Source: an uncultured delta proteobacterium (lineage in GTDB: Bacteria; Desulfobacterota; Syntrophia; Syntrophales; Smithellaceae). From it: a stretch of DNA of 43,755 nucleotides. The stretch's first letter is position 1. The number at the start of each line of letters is the position of its first letter. The notes beneath the pieces are model-generated. The model worked only from the letters and a program-made list of their open reading frames with translations. It made no database searches and was not told where the DNA came from. Made by a program: the position numbers and the translations under genes. The stretch lies in assembly GCA_903904655.1 (NCBI GenBank), contig CAIVDK010000419.1:1-43755 (forward strand), given 5' to 3'. This document shows positions 15,730 to 27,606 of the stretch, piece after piece.

Positions 15730-16254
15730 TTGGATAGGAGAACGAAAGAACAAATTGTATCCGAGCTTCAGGAGAAACTCAAGCAGGCCAATCTGGGCGT
15801 TTTGACCAGCTTCAACGCGATGACCGTTTTTAAAATGGAAGCCCTGAGAAACGTATTGCGTAAGAACGATGCTGAATTGAAAGTTGTTAAAAATACCCTT
15901 TTGGGCATTGCCTCGAAAGAGACTGACTTCCAAATTCTTTCGGATCATTTCAAATGGCCTGTTGCCGTTGTCTTAAGCTATAAAGACCCGGTAGCACCGA
16001 CGAAAGCTTTGATTGAATTCGCCAAGAAAAATCCTGAACTGGAAATTAAAGTCGGGGTGCTCCACGGCAAGCTATTGACGAAAGCGGATATTAGCGCTTT
16101 AGCCGATTTACCCAGCCGGGAAGTTCTCTTGGGCAAACTGGTTTCAGTTATGGCGGCTGTGCCGACCTCGTTTGTCACTGTTTTGAGCGGTGTTCCGAGG
16201 AGCTTTGTGCAAGTGCTCAATGCCTATTGTGATAAGAAAAAAACTTTAAACTAA
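15730..16254 (+). CDS. rplJ: 50S ribosomal protein L10
   Basis: 174-residue L10, base of the L7/L12 stalk and translational repressor of its own operon. It begins with RRTKEQIVSELQEKL and has the KNTLLGIAS and YKDPVAPTKALIEFAKK blocks; C-terminal helices bind L7/L12 dimers. The start is TTG, supported by AGGAGG eight bases upstream and by family N-terminus. Confidence 0.96.
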   Translation: MDRRTKEQIVSELQEKLKQANLGVLTSFNAMTVFKMEALRNVLRKNDAELKVVKNTLLGIASKETDFQILSDHFKWPVAVVLSYKDPVAPTKALIEFAKKNPELEIKVGVLHGKLLTKADISALADLPSREVLLGKLVSVMAAVPTSFVTVLSGVPRSFVQVLNAYCDKKKTLN

Positions 16255-16284
16255 TAAAATACATACTTAAAGAGGAATAGAAAA

Positions 16285-16671
16285 ATGGCTGATCAAATAA
16301 CGAAAGAAGATGTTGTCACCTTTATTGCAAACATGACCGTGCTGGAGCTTTCCGCTCTGGTGAAAGAACTGGAAGAAAAGTTCGGTGTATCCGCTGCTGC
16401 CCCCATGATGGCTGCTATGCCGGGTGTTGGCGCAGCGCCTGCCGCCGTAGTTGAAGAGCAGACAGAGTTCAATGCTGTTCTCACCAGTTTCGGCGCTGAA
16501 AAGATTCAGGTTATTAAAGTCGTTCGTGCAATTACAGGTTTAGGCCTGAAAGAAGCTAAAGATTTAGTGGAAGGCGTACCAAAGGCGATTAAAGAAGCCG
16601 TCACTAAAGACGAAGCAGCTGAAATCAAGAAGAAAATTGAAGAAGTGGGCGGTACTGTCGAGATTAAGTAA
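16285..16671 (+). CDS. rplL: 50S ribosomal protein L7/L12
   Basis: 128-residue stalk protein that recruits translational GTPases. N-terminal dimerisation helices, an Ala/Gly/Pro/Met hinge ([18 protein letters not shown]) and the conserved C-terminal domain with [20 protein letters not shown] and DLVEGVPK are all present. Only 35 bases separate it from rpoB, with no hairpin of the enterobacterial attenuator type. Confidence 0.97.
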   Translation: MADQITKEDVVTFIANMTVLELSALVKELEEKFGVSAAAPMMAAMPGVGAAPAAVVEEQTEFNAVLTSFGAEKIQVIKVVRAITGLGLKEAKDLVEGVPKAIKEAVTKDEAAEIKKKIEEVGGTVEIK

Positions 16672-16706
16672 TATGATCTCTTATTTTTATTTTATTTAAG
16701 GATATT

Positions 16707-19700
16707 ATGGGCGACTTTAGAAAAAATTTTGGCCGTGTTAAGCAAATACAGGATATTCCCAATCTGATTGAAATCCAGACACGATCTTATGAAAAGTTCC
16801 TGCAAGCCGACGTGCCGCTTGCCAAGCGGCGCAACATCGGCTTGCAGGGCGCTTTCAAGAGCGTTTTTCCCATCTCGGATTTCAGTGGAAAATGTTCACT
16901 GGAGTTTGCGAGCTACAAGATTGGTCATGTCCGGTATGATATGAAGGAGTGTATTCAGAAGAGCATGACCTATGCCGCTCCTTTAAAAATTGTGGTCAGG
17001 CTGGTGGTGTTTGACACCGACCGGCTCGCCGACGGCAAGATCAATCGTGAAGCGGCTGAGACTAAGCCGATCCGCGATATTAAAGAGCAGGAAATTTACT
17101 TCGGTGAAATTCCGCTCATGACAGAAAACGGTACGTTTATCGTCAACGGATCGGAGCGGGTGATTGTCAGTCAGCTGCACCGGTCGCCCGGTATCTTTTT
17201 TGATCATGATAAAGGGAAGACGGTTGCTTCCGGCAAACTGATTTATTCGGCGAGAGTGATTCCTATCCGGGGTTCCTGGCTGGATTTGGAGTTTGATTCC
17301 AAGGATTTGCTCTATGTTAGGATTGACCGTCGTCGAAAAATGCCTGTCACCATTCTGTTGAAGGCTATGGGTAATTCGACGGAATTTATCTTAAACTATT
17401 TTTACAATATTGAAAAAATAACCATCGAAGGCGAAAAGATTTATTTTGCGGTTGACGATTCTCTGTCCGGGCAAAAGGCGCCGGAAGATATTAAATATCC
17501 GAAAAGCGATGAAGTCATCGTTAAAAAAGGCCGTAAACTCACCAAACCTCTGCTCAAAAAAGTATTGGATGCCGGAATTAAGCGCGTGGCTATTCAGGAA
17601 GCTGATTTGGCAGGGAAAGTCCTTTCATCGGATGTTCATGATCCCAGGACCGGAGAGATTCTTTTCCGCTGCAATGAAGTGTTGCCGCTAAATGGACTCG
17701 AGATCGCTGAGGAGAAGGGCGTCAAAGAATTAAAGTTTATTCATATTGATGAAGACCTTGATAACGCCTCCATTCGTGACACGTTGCTGATGGATCGCAT
17801 CGATACCGCAGAAGATGCAATTATGGAGATATACCGTAGGCTTCGCCCCAGCAATCCTCCCACACCGGAGACCGCAGCGAAGTTTTTCAACAGCCTCTTT
17901 TTTGAGCCGGAAACCTACGATTTGTCGGATGTCGGCCGTGCGAAGATGAACTATAAGCTGCGCTTGAATGTTTCGACCGATTTAACTGTGTTGCGTAACG
18001 ATGATATTCTGGCATCCGTTAAATATCTCATTGATTTAAAAAACGGCACCGGCGAGTGCAGTGTTGATGATATCGACCACTTGGGGAACCGACGCGTGCG
18101 TTCCGTAGGCGAACTTATTGAAAATCAGTACCGCATCGGTCTGGTGCGCATGGAACGGGCCATTAAAGAAAAAATGAGTCTGCAGGATATCGAAACCATG
18201 ATGCCGCACGATCTCATCAACGCCAAACCGGTGTCGGCGGTGGTTAATGAATTTTTCGGCTCCAGCCAATTGTCCCAGTTTATGGATCAGACCAATCCGC
18301 TGTCGGAAATCACGCATAAGCGCCGTCTATCCGCTCTGGGACCGGGCGGTTTGACGCGGGAACGCGCCGGATTTGAAGTCCGCGATGTTCATCCGACGCA
18401 TTACGGCCGCATCTGTCCGGTCGAAACACCGGAAGGTCCGAATATCGGCTTGATTGTTTCACTCAGCACTTACGCGCGTGTTAATGAATTTGGCTTCATA
18501 GAAACACCCTACCGCTTGGTCGAACATGGCAAGGTGCTGCAAGATGTGAAATTTATGACAGCCATCGAGGAAGAAAATCAGATTATTGCGCCGGCAGACC
18601 GACCGCTCGATAAAAAAGGTAAATTTGAAGAAGAACTCATTTCGGCCAGAAAAGGCGATGACTTTCTTTCAGTCGTGCCGGAAGATATCAACATGATGGA
18701 TGTCGCCCCCAATCAGCTCGTTTCAGTGGCCGCGGCTCTCATTCCGTTTCTGGAGCATGACGACGCCAACCGCGCGCTGATGGGGTCCAACATGCAGCGT
18801 CAGGCCGTGCCGCTCATGTGTCCCGAAGTGCCGGTGGTCGGTACGGGAATGGAAGCCATTGTTGCCCGTGATTCCGGCGCCGTTGTGGTGGCTAAGCGGC
18901 CGGGTGTTGTCGAAAGTGTGGATGCTTCGCGCATCGTGATTCGCGCCGATAAACCGGAAGAAGATGGCCTGGATACCGGTGTGGACATTTATACTTTATC
19001 CAAGTACCAGCGCTCCAATCAGGACACCTGCTTTAACCAGAAACCGATTATTGCCGTCGGTGACCGTGTCCAGAAGAGGGATATCCTGGCTGATGGTCCT
19101 GCAACGGATAACGGCGAACTGGCCCTGGGGCGCAACGTAATGGTTGCCTTCATGTCCTGGGGCGGATACAACTACGAAGACTCCATTCTGGTCAGTGAAA
19201 GAATCGTCAAGGAAGATGTTTACACATCCATTCATATTGAAGAGTTCGAAACCATGGCTCGCGACACCAAACTGGGCAAGGAAGAAATAACACGGGATAT
19301 TCCCAATGTTGGTGAGGAAGCGCTTCGTAATCTCGATGAAAGCGGTATCATCCGCATCGGCGTCTCCGTAAAGCCTGGAGATATCCTGGTCGGCAAGATC
19401 ACGCCCAAAGGTGAAACACAGTTATCCGCCGAGGAAAAACTCCTTCGGGCGATTTTTGGCGAGAAGGCCAGCGATGTGCGAGACACCTCTTTGCGTGTCC
19501 CGCCCGGTGTGGAAGGAACCGTTATTGACGCCAAGATTTTCACGCGTAAAGGCGCCGACAAAGATTTGCGTTCACAGGCGATTGAAGAAGACGCGATTGA
19601 GCAGTTGACGAAGGATCGTGATGATGAAATCCGTATTCTCGCGGAATCCATCAAGAAGGATATCGCGAAACTTGTGATCGGTAAAATAGCAGCAGGCAAA

Positions 19701-20822
19701 ATTGTCGACGTGAAAAAGAAGACGCTTCTGAAAAAAGGCGACAAAATAACTAAAGAAATCTGGTTGGATATTCCTTTTACGTATTGGAAGGAAATTACCC
19801 TTGCTGAAAATGACGGTTCGGAAGAAAAACTGACGAATCTGCTTTCTATGATGGAAAGAAAAATAGATTTCGTTAAAGCGCATTTCGAAGAAAAGCTCGA
19901 TAAAATTAAAGCCAGCGATGAGCTGCCGCCCGGTGTCATCAAGATGGTGAAAGTCTATATTGCTATTAAAAGGAAATTGTCCGTAGGCGATAAAATGGCG
20001 GGCCGTCACGGCAACAAAGGTGTTTTATCCAGGATTCTTCCGGAAGAAGACATGCCTTATTTTGCAGATGGTTCAACGGTCGATATCATTCTCAATCCGC
20101 TGGGCGTTCCGTCCCGTATGAACATCGGCCAGATTCTCGAAACACATTTAGGCTGGGCGGCAAAATCAATCGGTGAAGGTTTAAATGAATTACTGGAAAA
20201 GAACAATAACCTGAATTCAATCAAAAGCGAATTGAAAAAAACGTATTCTTCCCCCGATTTTGATGAATTTCTGGAAAAAGCATCTGCGGAAGATGTTAAA
20301 CGATTTGTCAGCCGCCTGAAAAAGGGCATGCTGGTGGCCAGTCCCGTTTTTGACGGCTGTCCCGAATCCCAGATCCGCAAAATGCTGGATACGGCGGGTT
20401 TACCTGAAACCGGCCAATCTTTATTATTTGACGGCCGCACCGGTGAACCATTTGATCAGGAAGTGACCGTTGGCATCATTTATATGCTGAAACTGCATCA
20501 TCTGGTTGATAACAAAATTCACGCCCGTTCCATCGGGCCCTATTCACTGGTCACACAGCAACCTTTGGGCGGCAAGGCACAGTTCGGCGGTCAGAGACTG
20601 GGAGAAATGGAAGTCTGGGCCATGGAAGCCTACGGCGCTTCCTATGCCCTGCAGGAATTCTTAACAGTCAAATCTGACGACGTTGCCGGGCGGACGAGGA
20701 TTTATGAATCTATCGTCAAAGGCGAACATACATTCGAGCCGGGTCTTCCGGAGTCCTTCAACGTATTGGTGAAGGAACTTCAGAGTCTCGGATTAGACGT
20801 GGAATTGATTGAGGAAGAATAA
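16707..20822 (+). CDS. rpoB: RNA polymerase beta subunit
   Basis: 1371-residue beta subunit. The rifampicin region reads [17 protein letters not shown] then [13 protein letters not shown], keeping the Asp, His and Ser positions (E. coli 516, 526, 531) linked to resistance when mutated, with Thr at the position of Asn518. Further hallmarks are RVCPIE-like [14 protein letters not shown], the catalytic-site [12 protein letters not shown] and the C-terminal [18 protein letters not shown]. Starts 35 bases after rplL; rpoC follows after 46 bases. Confidence 0.98.
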   Translation: MGDFRKNFGRVKQIQDIPNLIEIQTRSYEKFLQADVPLAKRRNIGLQGAFKSVFPISDFSGKCSLEFASYKIGHVRYDMKECIQKSMTYAAPLKIVVRLVVFDTDRLADGKINREAAETKPIRDIKEQEIYFGEIPLMTENGTFIVNGSERVIVSQLHRSPGIFFDHDKGKTVASGKLIYSARVIPIRGSWLDLEFDSKDLLYVRIDRRRKMPVTILLKAMGNSTEFILNYFYNIEKITIEGEKIYFAVDDSLSGQKAPEDIKYPKSDEVIVKKGRKLTKPLLKKVLDAGIKRVAIQEADLAGKVLSSDVHDPRTGEILFRCNEVLPLNGLEIAEEKGVKELKFIHIDEDLDNASIRDTLLMDRIDTAEDAIMEIYRRLRPSNPPTPETAAKFFNSLFFEPETYDLSDVGRAKMNYKLRLNVSTDLTVLRNDDILASVKYLIDLKNGTGECSVDDIDHLGNRRVRSVGELIENQYRIGLVRMERAIKEKMSLQDIETMMPHDLINAKPVSAVVNEFFGSSQLSQFMDQTNPLSEITHKRRLSALGPGGLTRERAGFEVRDVHPTHYGRICPVETPEGPNIGLIVSLSTYARVNEFGFIETPYRLVEHGKVLQDVKFMTAIEEENQIIAPADRPLDKKGKFEEELISARKGDDFLSVVPEDINMMDVAPNQLVSVAAALIPFLEHDDANRALMGSNMQRQAVPLMCPEVPVVGTGMEAIVARDSGAVVVAKRPGVVESVDASRIVIRADKPEEDGLDTGVDIYTLSKYQRSNQDTCFNQKPIIAVGDRVQKRDILADGPATDNGELALGRNVMVAFMSWGGYNYEDSILVSERIVKEDVYTSIHIEEFETMARDTKLGKEEITRDIPNVGEEALRNLDESGIIRIGVSVKPGDILVGKITPKGETQLSAEEKLLRAIFGEKASDVRDTSLRVPPGVEGTVIDAKIFTRKGADKDLRSQAIEEDAIEQLTKDRDDEIRILAESIKKDIAKLVIGKIAAGKIVDVKKKTLLKKGDKITKEIWLDIPFTYWKEITLAENDGSEEKLTNLLSMMERKIDFVKAHFEEKLDKIKASDELPPGVIKMVKVYIAIKRKLSVGDKMAGRHGNKGVLSRILPEEDMPYFADGSTVDIILNPLGVPSRMNIGQILETHLGWAAKSIGEGLNELLEKNNNLNSIKSELKKTYSSPDFDEFLEKASAEDVKRFVSRLKKGMLVASPVFDGCPESQIRKMLDTAGLPETGQSLLFDGRTGEPFDQEVTVGIIYMLKLHHLVDNKIHARSIGPYSLVTQQPLGGKAQFGGQRLGEMEVWAMEAYGASYALQEFLTVKSDDVAGRTRIYESIVKGEHTFEPGLPESFNVLVKELQSLGLDVELIEEE

Positions 20823-20868
20823 ACTTCCAAATTTCACGAAAGCTTTTTTAATAGTAGGAGAATAATCT

Positions 20869-23800
20869 GTGGAAGACGTTTTCAGTTATTTTGAAAAACC
20901 AAGAAATCCGATCAGATTCAGTGCAATAAAGATTTCGATCGCCTCGCCGGAAAAAATTATTTCCTGGTCCAATGGCGAAGTGAAAAAGCCGGAGACGATC
21001 AATTACCGGACATTTAAGCCGGAGCGAGACGGTCTTTTCTGCGCGAAGATATTCGGGCCGGTGAAAGACTATGAATGTCTTTGCGGTCGATACAAGCGCA
21101 TGAAGCACCGTGGTGTTGTGTGTGAAAAGTGTGGCGTCGAAGTCATTCAATCCAAAGTTCGCCGCGAGCGCATGGGGCATATCACGCTGGCCACGCCGGT
21201 TGCTCACATCTGGTTTTTGAAGAGCCTACCCAGTCGTATCGGCAATGTGATGGATCTGACGCTCAAAGAACTGGAAAAAGTTCTCTACTTTGAGTCCTGG
21301 ATCGTACTGGATCCCAAAGACACACCGCTGAAAAAGCAAGAGCTCCTTACGGATGAAGAATATCTTGAGGCGAAAGAACAATACGGAGAAAATGGATTTG
21401 TCGCGGGAATCGGCGCTGAAGCCGTCCGGCAACTGCTCGAAGAAATTAATCTGGAAAAGCTCTACGAAGAACTCCGTGCGGAAGTGGTCACATCGATTTC
21501 CGATACAAAAAAGAAAAAAATTGTCAAACGACTCAAAGTGGTCGAAGCGTTGCGCAAGTCCGGCAATAAGCCTGAATGGATGGTTTTAACGGTCCTGCCG
21601 GTTATTCCACCTGATCTGAGACCGCTGGTTCCGCTCGACGGTGGACGGTTTGCCACGTCTGATCTCAACGATTTGTATCGACGCGTCATTAATAGAAATA
21701 ACCGTTTGAAGCGTCTTCAGGAACTCAACGCGCCGGAGATTATTATCCGCAACGAAAAGCGCATGTTGCAGGAAGCAGTCGATGTCCTTTTTGACAACGG
21801 TCGGCGCGGTCGGGCGATTACCGGCACCAACAAGAGACCGCTGCGATCGCTTTCGGATATGCTCAAAGGCAAGCAGGGGCGTTTTCGTCAGAACCTGCTG
21901 GGAAAGCGCGTGGACTATTCCGGCCGCTCGGTTATTACCGTTGGCCCCGATTTGAGATTGCATCAGTGTGGTCTGCCCAAAAAAATGGCGCTCGAACTTT
22001 TCAAACCATTTGTCTATAACCGCCTGCTGGAAAAAGGGTATGTTACTACGGTGAAGAGCGCCAAGAAAATGGTTGAAAGGGAAACGGCCGAAGTATGGGA
22101 TGCCGTAGATGAAGTTGTTCGTGAATACCCGGTCATTCTGAACCGCGCGCCCACGCTGCACCGTCTGGGTATGCAGGCTTTTGAGCCGGTCCTGATTGAA
22201 GGAAAGGCGATTCGTCTGCATCCGCTGGTGTGTACCGCTTTCAACGCTGACTTCGACGGTGACCAGATGGCCGTGCACGTGCCTCTGTCTGTTGAAGCGC
22301 AGACGGAAGCACGCGTGCTTATGATGTCCACGAACAACATTTTGTCTCCGGCCAACGGCAAACCGATCATTATTCCGAGTCAGGATATCGTTTTAGGAAT
22401 TTATTATATGACGCGGGTGAAGAAGGACGTAAAGGGCGAAGGAATGATTTTTTCCGGGCCCGAAGAAGTGCGCTCAGCCATTGATGCGGGAGCAATTGAT
22501 TTACATGCCAAAATTAAAGTCCGCATCAACGGCGAATTAAAAGAGACAACAGCCGGACGCATCATTCTTTACGAAATCATTCCTGAAGAAATCAGCTTTG
22601 ATGCGATCAATAAGTTGATGAATAAGAAGGAGTTGGCCAATCTGATTGACTATTGTTACCGCCTCTGCGGGGATAAAACAACAGTACTTCTGGCTGACCG
22701 GCTTAAAGACATGGGCTTTAAATATGCCACGATCTCTGGTTTGTCTTTTGCAGTGGGCAATATGATTATTCCCGAAAATAAGAAGACCATCGTTTTGCAG
22801 GCCGACAAGGATGTCCTGAAGATTCAAAAACAATACATGGATGGTCTGATTACCGATGGTGAACGTTACAATAAAGTTATCGATATCTGGGCGCAAGCCA
22901 CTGAAAAAATTGCCTCGGAAATGTTGACCGGCATCAGTACGGAAGAAGTAGCCGGTATGGACGGCAAGAAACGCAAAATTGAAAGTTTCAACCCGATATT
23001 CATGATGGCCGATTCCGGCGCCCGTGGCTCGGGGCAGCAACTCAGGCAATTGGCCGGTATGCGCGGTTTAATGGCCAAGCCTTCCGGGGAAATTATCGAG
23101 ACGCCGATCACGGCGAATTTCCGTGAAGGCTTGACGGTGCTCCAATATTTCATTTCAACGCACGGCGCCCGCAAGGGTTTGGCGGATACGGCTTTGAAGA
23201 CAGCTAATTCCGGTTATCTGACCAGACGCCTGGTGGATGTGGCGCAGGACTGCATCATTACCGAGCAGGATTGCGAAACCGTTGACGGACTCTATGTGTC
23301 TGCGTTGATGGAAGGCGGTGAAATGATTGAAACCGCCGGAGAACGTGTGTTGGGTCGTGTAGCTTTGCGGGAAATTAAGGATCCTTTTACGGATGAAGTG
23401 ATTGTAAAAGCCAATGAAGCCATTGATGAAGCCCTGGCTGAGAAAATCGACCGTTCTGGTGTCGAGAGGGTTAATATCCGTTCCGTTTTAACGTGTCGTG
23501 CCAAGCACGGTGTTTGTGCCATGTGTTATGGCCGCGATCTGGCCCATGGTCACATTGTGAACATCGGTGAAGCCGTCGGCATTGTTGCCGCGCAATCCAT
23601 TGGTGAGCCGGGTACGCAGCTGACCATGCGAACGTTCCATATCGGTGGTACGGCAAAATTTGACGAGCATTCCACGCTCGAGGCGCGTCATGACGGTTTG
23701 ATAAAGTTTGTAAATTTGAATACCGTTAAAACCAGAGAAAACGATTACGTGGTCATGAATCGTCATGGTGAAGTTCATGTTCTCGATGAGCAAAATCGCA

Positions 23801-24963
23801 GCCGCGGTAAATACACCGTGCCTTATGGTGCCCACCTCAAGGTAAGCGATAACAGCTCGATAAAACGCGGGCAGTTGATTGCCGAATGGGATCCTTTCTC
23901 CATACCGATTCTGTCGGAAGTGGATGGTACCATCAAATATGGTGATATCATTGAAGGAAAAACAATGCAGGAACAGGTTGATGAAGTCACGGGGTTGTCC
24001 CGTAAAGTTATTGTCGAATTCAAAGGCGGCGATTTAAGACCACGCGTTTCCCTTAAAGACAGTAAGGGAAAGACAGCTAAGCTGGTCAGTTCAAATTCGA
24101 CAGCCCGTTATTTTCTGTCGGTTGGCGTCAATATTGTTGTTTCCGAAGGAGACGAAGTACGAGCAGGAGATATTCTGGCAAAGATTCCTCGTGAAACAAC
24201 AAAAACGAAAGATATTACAGGTGGTTTGCCGAGAGTTGCTGAGTTATTTGAGGCGCGCAAGCCCAAAGATTTTGCCGTGATCAGTGAAATTGACGGTATT
24301 GTCGCTTTCGGAAAAGATGCCAAGGGCAAACGGAAAATCATTGTTACGCCGGAAGTTGGTGAAGAAAAAGAATACCTGATTCCTAAAGGCAAGCATATCA
24401 GCGTTCAGGAAGGCGATCGGGTGACGCCTGGCGACGCCTTGATGGATGGTGTGAATAACCCCCATGATCTTTTGGCGACTAAAGGCGAAAAAGAGTTGGC
24501 CAGATACCTGGTTGATGAAGTTCAGGAAGTTTATCGTTTGCAAGGTGTTAAAATTAATGATAAGCATATGGAAGTTATTGTCCGCCAGATGCTCCGTCGA
24601 ATCCGGATAACCGATCCAGGTGATGCTGTTTTTATCGCCGATGAGCAGGTTGAACGTTACCGATTCCAGGAAGAAAACGATAAGGTGATAGCTCAGGGTG
24701 GGCGGCCTGCTGTTGGGGATCCTTTGCTACTGGGGATTACCAAAGCATCGCTCAGTACCCAGAGTTTCATATCGGCTGCTTCATTCCAGGAAACGACACG
24801 TGTGCTGACTGAGGCATCGCTTGCCGGTAAAACAGACTACTTGCGCGGCCTCAAAGAAAACGTCATCATGGGTCGTTTAATACCCGCAGGTACCGGCTTG
24901 GTCATGTATCGTAAGCTGGGCATTAAGGTGGAAGCTGACGACGTGGAAGCGATTGCAGAATAA
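20869..24963 (+). CDS. rpoC: RNA polymerase beta-prime subunit
   Basis: 1364-residue beta-prime subunit. The N-terminal zinc ribbon [19 protein letters not shown], the magnesium-binding [12 protein letters not shown], the bridge-helix/trigger-loop area ([12 protein letters not shown] and [18 protein letters not shown]) and the second zinc site ([13 protein letters not shown]) are intact. Start is GTG at 20869 with AGGAGA upstream. Likely co-transcribed with rpoB. Confidence 0.98.
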   Translation: MEDVFSYFEKPRNPIRFSAIKISIASPEKIISWSNGEVKKPETINYRTFKPERDGLFCAKIFGPVKDYECLCGRYKRMKHRGVVCEKCGVEVIQSKVRRERMGHITLATPVAHIWFLKSLPSRIGNVMDLTLKELEKVLYFESWIVLDPKDTPLKKQELLTDEEYLEAKEQYGENGFVAGIGAEAVRQLLEEINLEKLYEELRAEVVTSISDTKKKKIVKRLKVVEALRKSGNKPEWMVLTVLPVIPPDLRPLVPLDGGRFATSDLNDLYRRVINRNNRLKRLQELNAPEIIIRNEKRMLQEAVDVLFDNGRRGRAITGTNKRPLRSLSDMLKGKQGRFRQNLLGKRVDYSGRSVITVGPDLRLHQCGLPKKMALELFKPFVYNRLLEKGYVTTVKSAKKMVERETAEVWDAVDEVVREYPVILNRAPTLHRLGMQAFEPVLIEGKAIRLHPLVCTAFNADFDGDQMAVHVPLSVEAQTEARVLMMSTNNILSPANGKPIIIPSQDIVLGIYYMTRVKKDVKGEGMIFSGPEEVRSAIDAGAIDLHAKIKVRINGELKETTAGRIILYEIIPEEISFDAINKLMNKKELANLIDYCYRLCGDKTTVLLADRLKDMGFKYATISGLSFAVGNMIIPENKKTIVLQADKDVLKIQKQYMDGLITDGERYNKVIDIWAQATEKIASEMLTGISTEEVAGMDGKKRKIESFNPIFMMADSGARGSGQQLRQLAGMRGLMAKPSGEIIETPITANFREGLTVLQYFISTHGARKGLADTALKTANSGYLTRRLVDVAQDCIITEQDCETVDGLYVSALMEGGEMIETAGERVLGRVALREIKDPFTDEVIVKANEAIDEALAEKIDRSGVERVNIRSVLTCRAKHGVCAMCYGRDLAHGHIVNIGEAVGIVAAQSIGEPGTQLTMRTFHIGGTAKFDEHSTLEARHDGLIKFVNLNTVKTRENDYVVMNRHGEVHVLDEQNRSRGKYTVPYGAHLKVSDNSSIKRGQLIAEWDPFSIPILSEVDGTIKYGDIIEGKTMQEQVDEVTGLSRKVIVEFKGGDLRPRVSLKDSKGKTAKLVSSNSTARYFLSVGVNIVVSEGDEVRAGDILAKIPRETTKTKDITGGLPRVAELFEARKPKDFAVISEIDGIVAFGKDAKGKRKIIVTPEVGEEKEYLIPKGKHISVQEGDRVTPGDALMDGVNNPHDLLATKGEKELARYLVDEVQEVYRLQGVKINDKHMEVIVRQMLRRIRITDPGDAVFIADEQVERYRFQEENDKVIAQGGRPAVGDPLLLGITKASLSTQSFISAASFQETTRVLTEASLAGKTDYLRGLKENVIMGRLIPAGTGLVMYRKLGIKVEADDVEAIAE

Positions 24964-24985
24964 ATGAAAAAAAAGAAGAAATTGC

Positions 24986-25012
24986 TTGACAGAAGAGGAT
25001 TGAATTGATAGT
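24986..25012 (+). promoter_or_regulatory. Candidate promoter between rpoC and rpsL
   Basis: A perfect TTGACA (24986-24991) in the 102-base gap, followed by GATAGT (25007-25012) at a short 15-base spacer. The -10 is only a four of six match. It could give the str genes their own transcription start. Confidence 0.42.
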
Positions 25013-25021
25013 TACCGCAGA

Positions 25022-25050
25022 TTTGCTGCTGCTTGCAAAATGCAGCGAAA
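25022..25050 (+). promoter_or_regulatory. Hairpin in the rpsL leader
   Basis: TTTGCTGC can pair with GCAGCGAAA (one bulged G) 15 bases before the rpsL start codon, with an alternative register through the repeated GCTGCTGC. No T-run follows, so it is not an intrinsic terminator; a role in translational control is possible. Confidence 0.35.
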
Positions 25051-25065
25051 CGTTCGGGAGGAGAA

Positions 25066-25437
25066 ATGCCGACAATTAATCAACTGGTTCGCAAAGGCAG
25101 AACCCAAATTAAAAGAAAAACAAACGCTCCGGCTTTGGCCGGTTCACCCCAACGCCGCGGGGTGTGTGTGAGAGTTTATACGACAACACCTAAAAAGCCG
25201 AATTCGGCTTTGCGTAAAGTTGCCAGAGTGAGACTGACCAGCGGCTATGAAGTATCATCCTATATTCCTGGTATCGGTCACAACCTGCAGGAACATTCGG
25301 TTGTGCTGGTTCGCGGCGGCAGAGTGAAGGATTTACCCGGGGTACGATATCATATCGTCAGAGGCACTCTGGATGCCGTTGGTGTTGCTGACCGCAAAAA
25401 GAGTCGATCAAAATACGGTGCTAAAAAGCCCAGCTAA
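25066..25437 (+). CDS. rpsL: 30S ribosomal protein S12
   Basis: 123-residue S12 of the decoding centre. [11 protein letters not shown], the [19 protein letters not shown] loop with the streptomycin-relevant lysine, and [17 protein letters not shown] are standard. The ATG at 25066 has GGGAGGAG upstream; the ORF-track start at 25033 lies in the leader hairpin region. Confidence 0.98.
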   Translation: MPTINQLVRKGRTQIKRKTNAPALAGSPQRRGVCVRVYTTTPKKPNSALRKVARVRLTSGYEVSSYIPGIGHNLQEHSVVLVRGGRVKDLPGVRYHIVRGTLDAVGVADRKKSRSKYGAKKPS

Positions 25438-25452
25438 ACGAAGGACAGGAAA

Positions 25453-25923
25453 ATGCCTAGAAGACGCGAAGTTGAAAAAAGGGAAGTTTTACCGGATCCC
25501 AAATATAACAATAAACTGGTTGCTAAGTTCGTGAACTCTCTTCTAAAAAGAGGAAAAAAGAGTGTTGCGGAAAGTATTTTATATGGCGCTTTTGACATCA
25601 TTGAAAAGAGAGTCAAGGAGCAGCCGGTTGAATTTTTCGAAAAGGCCGTCAATAACGTGAAACCGGTGATCGAAGTAAAATCACGACGTGTGGGTGGTTC
25701 AACCTACCAAGTGCCCACGGAAGTTGTCCCTGCCAGGCGTACTGCTCTGGCTATCCGCTGGTTGATTTCAAATGCGCAGGAACGCACCGAAAAAACCATG
25801 CGTGAAAAACTGGCGGCTGAATTGATTGACGCGGCAAATAATCGAGGCGGTGCCGTCAAAAAAAGAGAAGCTGTGCATAAAATGGCGGAGGCGAACAAGG
25901 CCTTTGCGCATTATAAATTTTAA
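25453..25923 (+). CDS. rpsG: 30S ribosomal protein S7
   Basis: 156-residue S7, primary assembly protein of the 30S head. [17 protein letters not shown] at the start, [20 protein letters not shown] and the C-terminal [19 protein letters not shown] are typical. It follows rpsL by 15 bases. The expected next gene, fusA, is absent; tuf follows instead. Confidence 0.98.
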   Translation: MPRRREVEKREVLPDPKYNNKLVAKFVNSLLKRGKKSVAESILYGAFDIIEKRVKEQPVEFFEKAVNNVKPVIEVKSRRVGGSTYQVPTEVVPARRTALAIRWLISNAQERTEKTMREKLAAELIDAANNRGGAVKKREAVHKMAEANKAFAHYKF

Positions 25924-25983
25924 AAGAATTGACTACTAAACAACAAGGAAACCAACCATAGAAAGTTAAGGAGGAAAGGTGAG

Positions 25984-27177
25984 ATGGCAAAGAAAAAATT
26001 TGAAAGGACTAAGCCGCATTTAAATATAGGAACAATCGGTCATGTGGATCACGGCAAGACCACATTAACGGCCGCAATTACCAAGCATCTGGCAAAAAAG
26101 GGTTTTGCGGAATTCCGACCTTTCGATTCTATTGATAATGCACCGGAAGAAAAGGAACGTGGTGTTACGATCAATATCTCTCACGTAGAATATGAAACGG
26201 AAACAAGACATTACGCTCACGTGGACTGCCCGGGGCATGCCGACTATATCAAAAACATGATTTCCGGCGCTGCTCATATGGATGCAGCTATTCTGGTTGT
26301 GGCCGCTTCCGATGGTCCGATGCCGCAGACACGCGAGCATATCCTCCTTGCCCGTCAGGTGCAGGTTCCTTTCGTTATCGTTTTCATGAATAAAGTAGAT
26401 CTGGTTGATGACCCCGAGCTTTTAGACCTTGTTGAACTTGAATTAAGAGAGCTTTTAATTGCGTATGAATTTCCCGGAGATGATATTCCCATCATTCGCG
26501 GTTCAGCGCTCAAAGCCCTGGAATCAGAGGATGGCAAGTCTCCCGAGGTAAAATGTATATGGGAACTGCTGGATGCCGTGGATAACTATATTCCTCAGCC
26601 TAAGCGAGATACAGATAAGCCCTTCCTGATGCCGGTTGGCGATGTTTTCACCATTTCCGGTCGTGGAACAGTTGTGACAGGAAGAGTTGATCGTGGTATT
26701 GTTAAGGTTGGCGAAGAAGTGGAAGTCATCGGAATTCGCCCCACCATTAAAACAGTTGTTACAGGTGTGGAAATGTTCCGTAAAACTCTCGATGAAGGTC
26801 GTGCGGGAGACGATGTTGGTTTGTTGATTCGTGGCATCAAACGTGAGGATGTGGAAAGAGGACAGGTTGTGGCTAAGCCCGGTTCGATTACACCCCACAC
26901 AAAATTTGAAGCGGCTGTTTACATTCTGACCAAGGAAGAAGGCGGACGACATACTCCATTCTTCTCCGGTTATCGTCCGCAGTTTTATTTTCGGACAACG
27001 GACGTGACGGGAGTAGCGACGCTTCCCGAGGGTGTGGAGATGGTTATGCCCGGTGATAACGTCAAAATGAATATTGAATTAATTATGCCCATCGCCATGG
27101 AAGAGCAATTAAGATTCGCTATCCGCGAAGGCGGCAGAACAGTTGGCGCAGGTGTCGTAAGCAAGGTTATTGAATAG
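25984..27177 (+). CDS. tuf: Translation elongation factor Tu
   Basis: 397-residue EF-Tu, which brings aminoacyl-tRNA to the ribosome. G1 GHVDHGKTT, switch region [17 protein letters not shown], and NKVD are intact; domains 2 and 3 are complete and end [16 protein letters not shown] precedes the start. Only one tuf copy is in the window; the tRNA-secE cluster lacks the second copy found there in some bacteria. Confidence 0.98.
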   Translation: MAKKKFERTKPHLNIGTIGHVDHGKTTLTAAITKHLAKKGFAEFRPFDSIDNAPEEKERGVTINISHVEYETETRHYAHVDCPGHADYIKNMISGAAHMDAAILVVAASDGPMPQTREHILLARQVQVPFVIVFMNKVDLVDDPELLDLVELELRELLIAYEFPGDDIPIIRGSALKALESEDGKSPEVKCIWELLDAVDNYIPQPKRDTDKPFLMPVGDVFTISGRGTVVTGRVDRGIVKVGEEVEVIGIRPTIKTVVTGVEMFRKTLDEGRAGDDVGLLIRGIKREDVERGQVVAKPGSITPHTKFEAAVYILTKEEGGRHTPFFSGYRPQFYFRTTDVTGVATLPEGVEMVMPGDNVKMNIELIMPIAMEEQLRFAIREGGRTVGAGVVSKVIE

Positions 27178-27202
27178 AAACTGGAAATAGGTTATCCGAT
27201 CA

Positions 27203-27511
27203 ATGAAAGAACAAAAGATAAGAATTCGTCTCAAAGCTTACGATTATAAACTGCTGGACCGTTCTGTTGAAGAAATAGTGGACACTGCAAAAAGGACCGG
27301 TGCGCGTGTTGCCGGTCCAATACCTCTTCCTACGGAAATCAATAAATACTGTGTCAATCGTTCACCGCACGTGGACAAGAAGTCCCGGGAGCAGTTCGAA
27401 ATTCGCACACATAAAAGATTGATTGATATTGTTGAGCCGACGCAAGCCACCGTGGATGCATTGATGAAACTGGATCTATCGGCGGGAGTGGATGTTGAAA
27501 TAAAGGCGTAG
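27203..27511 (+). CDS. rpsJ: 30S ribosomal protein S10
   Basis: 102-residue S10 (also NusE, an antitermination partner of NusB/NusG). [25 protein letters not shown] and [16 protein letters not shown] are conserved. It lies only 25 bases after tuf, so the str and S10 gene blocks are physically merged here. Confidence 0.97.
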   Translation: MKEQKIRIRLKAYDYKLLDRSVEEIVDTAKRTGARVAGPIPLPTEINKYCVNRSPHVDKKSREQFEIRTHKRLIDIVEPTQATVDALMKLDLSAGVDVEIKA

Positions 27512-27547
27512 GCGTTGAATAACGGCGGTGGAAAGTGGTCTCAAGTG

Positions 27548-27577
27548 TTGACATTTTCCGGATTTATTGAATATCGT
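27548..27577 (+). promoter_or_regulatory. Candidate internal promoter between rpsJ and rplC
   Basis: TTGACA (27548-27553), 18 bases, TATCGT (27572-27577), in an 89-base gap that is unusually long for this superoperon. The -10 matches four of six bases. Confidence 0.45.
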
Positions 27578-27606
27578 GGCTCTTTTTATATAAAAGTTGG
27601 ATGATA

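Noticed and set aside
19232-19942. 236-codon minus-strand ORF inside rpoB
   Set aside because: Ser/Ile-rich translation typical of antisense to a conserved coding region.
21586-22278. 230-codon minus-strand ORF inside rpoC
   Set aside because: Antisense to the catalytic core of rpoC; no independent evidence.
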